A program made the position numbers and the translations under genes. Below the pieces are notes generated by a model. It was not told where the DNA came from, made no database searches, and was given only the letters and a program-made list of their open reading frames with translations. This document shows, in pieces, positions 55,524-64,000 of a stretch of 64,000 bases of DNA; position 1 is the first letter of the stretch, and the number at the start of each line of letters is the position of its first letter. The DNA comes from Tenodera sinensis. Taxonomy: Eukaryota; Arthropoda; Insecta; Mantodea; Mantidae. The stretch is taken from assembly GCA_030765045.1 (NCBI GenBank), contig CM060965.1:27064435-27128434 (forward strand). Reading direction: 5' to 3'.

Positions 55524-56234
55524 ATGACTTTCGGGGAATACACTATCCGGCCAAGTGGTAACCGAAAGGTTATAGTCACCTTTACTACTGCCGATCAGGC
55601 AAACGATTTGTTACAATCCCCTTTATTAGTGATACACCACTTGAAGGGCTTTATTCCCTTCAATCTACTTTATAAGCAGGGCATTGTCCGCCAGGTAGAT
55701 AAGGATTGCCCGGAATCTGAAATTTTGATTGAACTACAGGCCAATGGGCCTTTTCCGGTTAGTCGAGTCCGCCGGTTAAAGAGGAAAGTTGTGATTGACG
55801 GCATAGTACAATACCTACCGACCGCATCAATTGTAATTACTTGGCGTGCGTCCTCCCTTCCAGACAAAATATATTTATACCATTGTTCTCTTCCTGTGGA
55901 ACCTTATCTACCGGCCTTGCGGTTCTGTACAAATTGAGTGCGATATGATCATACTTCAGCCGTTTGCCGCAGCAAAGCCCGATGTGTGCGTTGTGGTGAA
56001 GCCCATTTGCTCTCCGCATGCTCATCTGAAATGGCTCGTATTCATTGCGGGGGTCCGCATGAGGCCAATGAGTCAAACTGTTCGGAACGAATACGCCAAC
56101 TACAAATACAACGCCCGATGCTCTCTGAAAATTGTACCTTTTTACAGGCGGCTAAACAGATACACAGACCCTCCTATTTTCCACAAAGAGTTTTTGAGTA
56201 CACCGGAAAGGGTGGCCGTCTCTGCTTTGAGTAG
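55524..56234 (+). pseudogene. ORF1 (gag-like, three Cys knuckles) of element no. 3
   Basis: This is an RNA-binding ORF1 fragment. It has an RRM-like front half (PSGNRKVIVTFTTADQANDL) and a knuckle region from residue ~135. The frame is continuous from 55,524 to 56,234 except for a TGA at 55,935-55,937. That TGA falls exactly where the second cysteine of the first knuckle belongs (CTN-stop-VRYDHTSAVC). The second knuckle is CVRCGEAHLLSAC. The third has lost its first Cys (RIHCGGPHEANESNC). A frameshift near 55,535 separates the upstream piece IGKLLHTNDFRGI. ORF1 coats element RNA; this copy cannot. Confidence 0.82.
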
Positions 56235-56689
56235 TTTGTGCCCAGTGACGCCCCCGACTGGTCACATTTAGTCTTCTAATCCTCCATCTCACCTCTCTTC
56301 AACCACATCAAAAAAGCACAAAGTTAAAGAATTGCAGAAAGATAACATACAGCATGGCTCTCCAAAACTCCTAAAATCTTACACTGATGCTTTATACGCT
56401 CCGTCGGGTAGATGCCCCTCGGTTTCTCATTCAGCTATATATTCCCCTACTGGAGGTGACGGCAACCCTATGTTACCGAGAGACCGATCCTTCGCTTCTC
56501 CTAGGGATATTCAGCCACTACCCGTGGCCCCTGCCATGCAACTCTCAGAATGTTTCAGTCGTGACTTTGGGCTCCATTTGTCGGTAACCCAAATGCATCA
56601 AATTCTAGATTACGCTTGGAAGCTTATTACCGACTATTCTTGTGACATTCCTCATACCTCCGTTTCCTTAGAAACTCTAGTTTCCGACA

Positions 56690-57330
56690 ATGCTTAATTT
56701 ATTGCAGTGGAGTGCCCGAAGTTTACATTCTAAGCTTCCAGAACTCACATTTCATCTATGTAATTATAATATACATGTGGCAGCCTTTTGCGAAACGTGG
56801 CTGAAACCGGGTGTACCCTTTTCTCTACCTTCCTTTCGTATTGTCTGTTCAGACCGCGCGGATGGTTACGGTGGTGTAGCACTCACGGTGCATCAATCAC
56901 TTTCTTTTACGGAGTACATGTGCCCGTACACTCCACCCAACGTACAATCAGTAGGAATAGTACTCGGCTCCCTCACAATCATTGCACTATATAATCCCCC
57001 TACTTCTCGCCCTACTGAGGCTCATGGGATCGATTCTTCCAACATTTGCGGCCGCCATTTATTATCTTAGGCGATTTTAATCTCCGACACTCCTTTTGGG
57101 GCAATTCTCTAGATACGAGTGAAGGTGCTCCACTAGCACACTGTCTACTTCATCGCTAGATTAGCTGCTTAAATCATCCTTTACCTACACGCACTCCTGC
57201 ACCAGGTACTGTTCCAACAGTGCTTGATTTGGCCTTGTGCAGGCCTGGTCACGCTACTCTTTGGGATTAGTCCATTTTACCCGATTCGTGGGGAAGTGAC
57301 CGTTTCCCTATATTGCTGCAATATCACTCC
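56690..57330 (+). pseudogene. Apurinic-type endonuclease domain of element no. 3
   Basis: The frame begins MLNLLQWSARSLHSKLPEL (the Asn/Gln and Arg-Ser start typical of the domain). It has FCETWLKP with the catalytic Glu and SDRADGYGGVALTV. A frameshift near 57,050 leads to LGDFNLRHSFWG (catalytic Asp/Asn). Stops occur near 57,155 and 57,270. The end motif SDRFPIL has Arg in place of the catalytic His of SDH. Confidence 0.82.
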
Positions 57331-59382
57331 TCTTCACAATATGTAACACCTCCTCCTATGCCCCGTCGTAGACTGTTCCATATCAATTGGGATAACTTCC
57401 GAAATTTCCTTAAGGAGCGCTTAGGATTATTGTCAAATTCTCCTGGGATACATAAGTATACCGAATTCATGGAGATTCTACATGCCTACTTGGAAACATT
57501 TCATCCCTACTACGTACCTCGTGCCAGGAGACGACGATTTCCGATTTGGTGGACCCCAGAATGTTCCAGTTATATAACTCGACGCAGACAAGCAATGGCT
57601 ACATACCGGCGCTCGCTATCCCTCGCGGACTATGTACACTATAAAAAACTGGTAGCGGTGACAGGAAGGTATCTCCGCTCAGTAAAGAGACTTGTTTGGC
57701 TAAGGAAGGTCAGTTCCTTTTCCTTCGAAACTCCTATGCAGGAACTGTGGACATTATATCGTTCCTTTAGAGGTGAATTACCTTCACGTAGCTTACAGAA
57801 TCCCGTAGAACCTGAGGTCCTCACCAGTTTTTTGTATATGTGTCCGCCTGATTCAATATCACCTCCTCCACCTTGCATGCTTTCGCTTGTTTCTATGCCT
57901 GATGATCCCTTACTGGATCCTTGCACCCAGTCGGAGTTTGTAGCTGCTCTGTCGGGTACTAAATTCACCTCCCCTGGTCCTGATGAGATCTCCTATGCGA
58001 CGCTCCGGCAGCTGCCACATTCCTGGAAGGAGCAACTTTTACTTTGCTTTAATTATTTTCTGAGTTATGGTATTCTGCCTGTTACCTGGAAGCACTTCAC
58101 AGTGCTCCCCTTCTTGAAACCAGGAAGACCTCCCACTTCTCCATCTAACTTTCGACCCATTGCTTTATCCTCTTGCCCCCGCAAAATATTTGAACGTCTA
58201 CTCGCCACCCGACTGTATCATTGGCTGGAACATCGACATTTTTTCCCTAAATGGTACAACGGCTTCCGCAGAGGCCGCTCTACTCTCGATAGCTTATCCC
58301 TTCTGGTAACAGATATCTACTTATCCTATAAAGATAATACTACTCTAGATGCACCTTTTCTAGATATTGCACGAAGTTTTGATTGTGTTTCACTGCTCAT
58401 ACTTTTTAAACGGCTGACACAACTCGGTGTTCCAACGCGACTTTGTAACTTATTATATCAGCCGTTTGTGGAGCGCCGCATTACAGTGCGTTCTGGGGGT
58501 ACTTTGGTGGGACCCCGGACTGCAAGTGAGGGTTTGCCACAGGGTTCATACCTTAGTTCACTCCTATTTCTGGTTTACATCACAGGAATGGCGGAGGTGG
58601 TTCTACCTCATGCTCGACTACTGGTGTACGCGGATGACATTGTACTATACGTACCTGGTGGCAATGTAGCACAACCTCGTGTTTACTTAAATAACGCCGT
58701 GAAAGCCTTGAGAGAGTGGACCGACTCTAACGGACTAACAGTGAATAAAGAGAAAGCTGCTCTCGTACATTTTACCCGCAATCGTCGACACATTTGTCTT
58801 CCCCCAATTTACTGGGAATCCCAACCTATACGTGAGGTTAATACATACACCTTCTTGGATATCACACTTGATCATCGACTAAACTGGTGGGCACATATTT
58901 CTCGCTTACGTAACAGGTTGGACAGTAAGCTCCACTTCTTTCGTGCGATATTATGGAAAAACTGGGGTTCCCACCCCAAGGTACTTTTGCACCTGTACAA
59001 GGCTGTAGTGCAGGGTATGATCACCTATGGAATCTTTCTCTGGGGTATAGCTGCTACAGGTGCATTAATGCCCTTACAAGTCAGCCTCAATCGATTTCTT
59101 CGACTTATGGTGGGCTATGCTCACTCGACACCAATAATAGTAATGCACAGAGAACTAAGCCTCACCCCTTTGAAACATCTTGCCCCAGTGGTGGCTTTAC
59201 GCTATCTTCTCGCCCATTGGGGCAGTATAACCTTTCCACTATTCCCTAAGTTACAATTGTTACTGGAACGCTGTCCAGAAGGGCGGCTTCATACGGAAGT
59301 CATGACCTTACCACTCATGATAACCTACCGCTTTCTGACAAACCACGCCCGGTTTTTACAACGTGCAGAAACTTACCCATGA
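57313..59382 (+). pseudogene. Reverse transcriptase of element no. 3 (long open frame)
   Basis: There are 689 codons without a stop. Motifs in order are SPGPDEISYATLRQLP, FRPIALSSCPRKIFERLL, NGFRRGRSTLDSL, FLDIARSFDCVS (first catalytic Asp), EGLPQGSYLSSLLFLVYI and LLVYADDIVLYV (catalytic Asp pair), then GLTVNKEKAALVHF and the thumb-like CNTxxFLG-equivalent NTYTFLDITLDHRLNW. It follows the endonuclease without its own true start and ends before a frameshift leading into RNase H. Confidence 0.92.
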
Positions 59383-59436
59383 TATTCTTTTGACTATGTC
59401 ACAGGCTTACATACCATTACGCATGTTACGGCCTGT

Positions 59437-60384
59437 GTGCGCATTTTAGATTATCCTGTAGACTTCCGAGCACGACTATTATTCCAGGCTCCTATTCCAG
59501 TGGCACGAGATGGCCGCCTAACTTTTTTTACCGATGGCTCACGTCAGGGGGACCCTCCGAGGGTAGGATCAGCTTTTTTCTCACCAGAGTTGGAAATACG
59601 ACGTACCTTTCGGCTACTGGATTTTTGCTCTAATTATTTTGCAGAGCTTTTCGCCATCTACAAGGTGCTAGACTTTCTTAGAAATACGGAATTCATAACA
59701 GTGAATATTTATACTGATTCCTTGAGCGTATTGCAGACACTACATAGCCCTTCGTTATCACCCAGTACTTGTTGGTATGTACAGGCACTCAAATCGCTCC
59801 ATATTACCCTAGGGATCACAAGGGTGCTATTTGCTTGGATACCTAGTCATTCTGGTATCTATGGTAACGAGATCGCCGATCAATTAGCCAAATCTGCTTG
59901 CTTTTCCGATGAAATTTTCCCAATCACTGTACCCCCGCGGGAGTTATTTAGATCTGGCAGACATTCTCTTCTTTCTCAATGGATCCAGGAGTGGGAAGCC
60001 TTTACTAATACAGAACATGTTTTTTGTCCCTGTCTTCCACTCTTGCAGTCCCTCAATCGTCCTTGGTTTGCTTCTTTACATTATCCGCGTCACTTCATCT
60101 CACTGTTCTCGCGGATGCGTGTGGGTCACTGCTACACTCCGGCGTACTTGTTCCGCTATGGTTCTGGGACCACACCTTATTGCAACTGTGGTCAAGAGGC
60201 CACCTTAGTCCATCTTTTATTAGGATGTCCGAACCTTGCACACAAGGTAGAACGATTTTATTCAGACCTATACTCCGAACTTCTAGTTTTTCCGGTGTCA
60301 ATTAATTATTTATTGACTATAAAAAATGAGCGCGTTTTGCAGGCGATTTTTTGTCATATACAACGTTGTGGTTTTCGATTTTGA
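59437..60384 (+). pseudogene. RNase H and terminal Cys-His region of element no. 3
   Basis: All four RNase H carboxylate positions are visible: FTDGSRQG, YFAELFAIYKVL, IYTDSLSVLQTL and WIPSHSGIYGNEIADQLAK. The end has TPAYLFRYGSGTTPYCNCGQ ... HLLLGCPNL, a C-x-C...H...C motif shared with element no. 2. It is separated from the reverse transcriptase frame by a break at ~59,383. Confidence 0.9.
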
Positions 60385-60640
60385 CATTTCTCTTTCTCTT
60401 TATTTTACTGCGATCTTCTCCTCTGCATTTTTATATCATATACTAAATCACGTTTTGCTTACTTATAGCATCTAGTAAACCTGCATTTATGAATGTGCCC
60501 GCAATATCATTCCGTTAATGATATCTTCAATTTCGTACTGTTGGTACGACACATTACTACCTCAGTATAGTTAGTGTGGCCGTATAGCTTCCGATAGAGC
60601 TCTTTGCCAAGGAAAGGAAAAAAGAGAAAAGAAGAAGAAG

Positions 60641-61325
60641 GAGGAGGAGGAGGAGGAGGAGGAGGAGAAGGAGAAGGAGAAGGAGAAGGAGAAGAGGAAG
60701 AGGAAGAAGAAGAAGAAGAAGAAGAAGAAGAAGAAGAAGAAGAAGCTGAAGAAAACGAACTTGTCTGTGGAAATATGGATCCCATTACCTTAGAGGAATT
60801 GGAAACAGCATTAAAACAAATAAGGAACAGAAAAGCTACAGGAGAAGATGGAATAAGTGCAGAACTATGGAAATATGGTGGACCGATACTAAATCAGAGA
60901 CTGTTACGCTTAATTAATAGTTGTTGGAGTGCTTGCCCAGATTCTAAGATCCTGGTCGCATGCCCAAGTTAGGTCTGTATTTAAAAGCGGTGCTAGAAAC
61001 AAATATGAATTATGGGGGAATAAGTATTTTAAATACAGCATATAAAATATATGCAAGGATAATAAGTAAAAGATTACAAGCCATGTCAGACGTTCTGTTA
61101 TTAGAAGAACAGAATGGTGTTAGAAAGGGGCGATCCTGAACAGATGCTACTTTTACAGTTAAGCAGATAGTAGAAAAAAGAGGGGAATTTAACCTTGAAA
61201 CACATATAGCTTTTATCAATTATGAAAAAGCATATGACCGAGTAACTAGGGAGAAACTATGGGACATTATGTCTCGAAGAGGATATCCAAAATCATTTAA
61301 TTAAAGAACTAATCGGTATATATGT
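60641..61325 (+). pseudogene. Older LINE, part 3: poly-Glu run then reverse transcriptase
   Basis: GGA/GAA repeats encode Gly/Glu runs, then NELVCGNMDPITLEELETAL, KQIRNRKATGEDGISAELWK and later, in other frames, ILNTAYKIYARIISKRL, LLLEEQNGVRKGRS and HIAFINYEKAYDRV. These are reverse transcriptase motifs of the RTE/Jockey type. Together with 53,166-53,435 and 55,225-55,480 this reconstructs the order of one element split by three insertions. Confidence 0.8.
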
Positions 61326-61399
61326 ATAAAGATACAACAATCAGCGTGCATCACAGAACAGCGTGCATGTTGGAAATGGAAGTTATAGTAAACGGGTAT

Positions 61400-61950
61400 A
61401 TGTATGTTGTTATTGTTAGCTAATGCTGGATTTCTGACAATAAAGTCATTAATCCTATTGCTCTCCAATACTTTTCACTGATAATATTGAAGGGAGCAAT
61501 AGCAGTAATAGTAACCGCTTTTTAGAGAGCACCATATTTTTATGTTTTGGCGGTCACATCGCTCTCTCACAACCCCCAGAATGTCTGGAGGGCCACACCT
61601 GTCGTTGGTTTACGGGTCTCACCGACCTAACCGGGAGAATTATCAAAATAAATTCACCGACCATATCCTCTGATCACCAATCAGAGGACGTATTACATGC
61701 CATGACAGGTCAGCATGTTAGGAGTTAAGATTTTATAGAGAAATGGAGAGGTTGAAAAAATAAAGACTCCCTAGCCCTCGGGAACCCTAATAGCGTCGGG
61801 GTCGGAAGAGAACAAGAGATGACCAAGGTAAGGTCAGATAGAAAAGTTACAGTGAGGAGCAAAACACCAGTAAGTGGAAGTAATGCTCTGTTCAGCTTGG
61901 GTACCTTGTGGTCGCTATTCACATATCCCCTAGACGGAGACCCCTGAGTC
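61400..61950 (-). mobile_element. RP-A retroposon copy 5 (near full length)
   Basis: This minus-strand copy runs from ACTCAGGGGTCTCCGTCTAG (61,950 side) to the GTTATTGTTAGCTAATGCTG tail (61,400 side). The hairpin at 61,666-61,690 keeps its stem, with a changed pair that still allows G-U. Confidence 0.8.
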
Positions 61951-61954
61951 ACAC

Positions 61955-62332
61955 ATAAATTTTGTGTTTTAGTGAGATGTGCATTTTTTGTATATTAAGA
62001 ATTTGTCTATCTCTTACGGTTTATGAGTTATTCAAAAGTCATTCAGAGCAAAGAGGACTACATAGGCTATAGCCAGAAAATTCAAAATATACATTTCATA
62101 TCTTATACAAATATCTTAAACATATGACATTTTAATCAAAATCATTAGCCATTTTCAAGAAAATCAAAATTTTTAAAACATTTTCCTTGTGAAGGGTAGT
62201 TTAGGGTGGGGCTATTTTCTTCAAAATCTTTGTGTCGCATGCTTGAAAGACATTAAGCTTAAATACCAACTTTGGTTTTTAACAGAATTTTCGTTTTGAG
62301 TTAAGCTGTCCGCAGACAGACAGACAAACAAA

Positions 62333-62400
<68 letters not shown>

Positions 62401-62530
62401 AATCTTTTTCTAAAAATGCTTTTTTTGGATTCAGGGGGTCTCAAAACATATATTTCCGGCGAAATTTCGGCATCAAATTTTTGGGTGGAATACAATACTT
62501 CCTTCTACTTATCAGTGGAGAAAGTAAAAA
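61955..62530 (-). mobile_element. M840 element, copy 4 (partial) with (CA)n expansion
   Basis: This runs from AATTTTGTGTTTTAGTGAGA to CTTCTACTTATCAGTGGAGA. The internal TCTGTC tract has become a (CA)n run at 62,336-62,398. Confidence 0.8.
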
Positions 62531-63150
62531 TATCAAAGTCCTAGATACAGTCAAGGCCAAATACTCAAAGGAGGCAATTGGTACATTGAAATATACTACA
62601 AATAAACAACATATCAGCTTGCGGGAACAAAATTTATAGAACATCTGACCATAACACAGGACCCAAACTTGTGAAAAGTTCCTGGTGGAATAAACATAAG
62701 AAAGCTGAAGAAATTGACCCTGCCTTCTACTACACCCTAACCATGACAGAGGAGGAATGGAAAAAGGGCAGCAACAAGCTTTACCACCTCTAAACTTCGT
62801 GCGTGCGTGTTTGTGCACATGTGCGCGTGTTTTTGCATGTGTACACGTGTGTGTACGTGTGTACTTGTGTGTGGGTTTTGTTTAAGATTATTGTTCCACA
62901 TGTCCCATTACAATATGTAATACTACATGTTTGATTTGCTTTGGTAACTTATTTGTGTTTACAAAGTAATTTAATTATCAAATATCAATTAACATTAATA
63001 AATATATAGATTTATACAATTAATTATTTTTGCTTAGATCAATTGAATTTGCATACTGAGCATATTCTTTAAAATAATTTTTAACAATTTCTGTTTAGTT
63101 GGTGGCCATTTTCCTTTTCTTTGAATTATTTTTCTTCTGAATGTTCTTCT
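62531..63150. other. Sequence without recognised genes; TG-rich patch
   Basis: The plus strand 62,620-62,790 has a short stop-free piece (LVKSSWWNKHKKAEEIDPAF) of unknown origin. At 62,800-62,875 there is a GTGTGT/GCGCGT-rich patch. Confidence 0.4.
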
Positions 63151-63153
63151 TTG

Positions 63154-64000
63154 CTAGTCTAGATTTCTGCAGTCATATAATATATGATCTGTTGTTTGCT
63201 CTCCTCCATTACAGCAACAAGTTGGGTCTTCTGTGATGTGGAGCCTATAGTATAGTAGTATGCTTTGAGTCTTCCGTGTCCTGTCAATAGTATTGTAAGG
63301 TTTGCCGTTAGATTTATCCTTAACTTCATTCTGTCTGCTACAGTAGGAAACTATTCCTTTGAATCCTGACCCACAGAACACCTAGTAAGAAAAACCTATA
63401 TCAACATGCAACATAGCTTACGCTTCCAGAACACCAAACGTTTGTTTTCGTTACAAAACCTCAAAACTTGAATCAGCCAATCAGATTTTCGTACCGGTCT
63501 AGCAGTGTCACCAGCGCCACTCTGTGTTGTGCCGATAGAACTACTAGAGCTGGTGGATTCGTGTTTCCAGTTCCGCAATCCAAGTGGGACCCCTATGTCC
63601 TGACCTTTAGTTGTTTCTTGGCATTGACTTTCCCAATATTGTAGGCTTTCGTGTCTTAGGTTTTTTCTAACAGAACTCTTTGGAAGTCTATTATAGCAGC
63701 ATTCCTCTTCATTTGTAAATGCCTTCTTTGCTAAATGGTCTGCAATTTCATTGCCTTGTATCCCTATGTGTGCTTTGACCCACCCAATTTCTATATTCCA
63801 GTTTTGTTTTTCTAAAATTTTTAACTTTGTTATAATTGCTTCTGTTAGGTAACTGTGAATTTTATAGTTATACAATGATTGTATTGTGACTCTACTGTCC
63901 GTGTATATCGCTGCAGTTTTATTATCTTCTTCAATCAATTGAATATTTTTAACAGTTTCTAATGCTTTCAATACTGCAAATTGTTCAGCTTGGCTGTTTG
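63154..64000 (-). pseudogene. RNase H and C-terminal part of another non-LTR element (runs off the window)
   Basis: Minus-strand reading from the right edge gives AEQFAVLKALETV (the RNase H Glu region), IYTDSRVTIQSLYNY (Asp), GWVKAHIGIQGNEIADHLAK (His/Asp end) and SLQYWESQCQETTKG. A non-matching piece (63,397-63,600, Ser-rich) follows. The Cys-His finger CCCNGGEQTTDHILYDC lies at ~63,170-63,230. The inserted piece may be a nested fragment of something else. Confidence 0.8.

Larger units (their letters stand above)
55490..60640 (+). mobile_element. RNase H-clade non-LTR element no. 3 (nearly complete, decayed)
   Basis: This ~5.1-kb element is inserted in the GAA run of the older LINE. It lacks the start of ORF1 and ends in a GAAAAG/GGA/GAA tail. 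The order is ORF1 with Cys knuckles, endonuclease, reverse transcriptase, RNase H and a terminal Cys-His motif, like the I/R1-type clades. The pieces are listed separately. Confidence 0.88.

Overview
This is arthropod-type eukaryotic DNA, most likely from a hemimetabolous insect with a large, repeat-laden genome. The evidence is GT-AG introns of up to 8.7 kb, mariner, hAT, pogo and Harbinger-type DNA transposons, Penelope-like elements with GIY-YIG endonucleases, RNase H-bearing non-LTR retrotransposons, and tRNA-headed SINEs. The species cannot be named from sequence alone; cockroach/termite-like or hemipteran genomes are plausible guesses.

Only one host gene is recognisable. It is argininosuccinate lyase (ASL), on the minus strand, covering positions 41,082 down to 51. 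Ten consecutive internal coding exons can be placed to the base, with consensus splice sites and matching phases. They encode about 414 residues, including the N-terminal KLWGGRF, the substrate loop HTGRSRND, the GYTHLQ histidine motif and the catalytic GSSLMPQKRNP loop. The start-codon exon lies upstream (above 41,082) and was not found. The C-terminal exon lies off the left edge.

The introns are filled with mobile DNA. Layout: a foldback transposase element (0.5-1.5 kb); copies of a tailed retroposon called RP-A here (3.3, 16.1, 17.4, 25.2 and 61.4 kb); a long minisatellite interrupted by a LINE fragment (6.1-10.1 kb); a perfect 91-bp palindrome (12.4 kb); a Harbinger-like element (13.9-16.7 kb); a MITE-like family called M840 (12.9, 15.0, 17.0, 29.3, 54.4 and 62.0 kb); a three-layer nest of RP-A, mariner and Penelope (25.2-28.2 kb); a LINE and a SINE sharing a 3' tail (28.6-30.4 kb); a pogo-type transposon (30.5-31.9 kb); a 2,648-bp pure (CTAT)662 array (34.3-36.9 kb); and a hAT element with an 8-bp target duplication (37.2-38.2 kb).

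Upstream of the last exon seen (41-64 kb) there is no recognisable host coding sequence. This part holds a 1.6-kb tetranucleotide array that changes motif in strict register (45.7-47.3 kb), a mariner carrying a hAT MITE, Jockey-like fragments, and three RNase H-type non-LTR elements nested in an older LINE whose poly-glutamate (GAA)n run is the insertion point. Nothing functions as an operon. The only functional unit is ASL (urea-cycle/arginine metabolism), and the rest records layered transposition and microsatellite growth. No CRISPR, rRNA or intact tRNA gene was seen.
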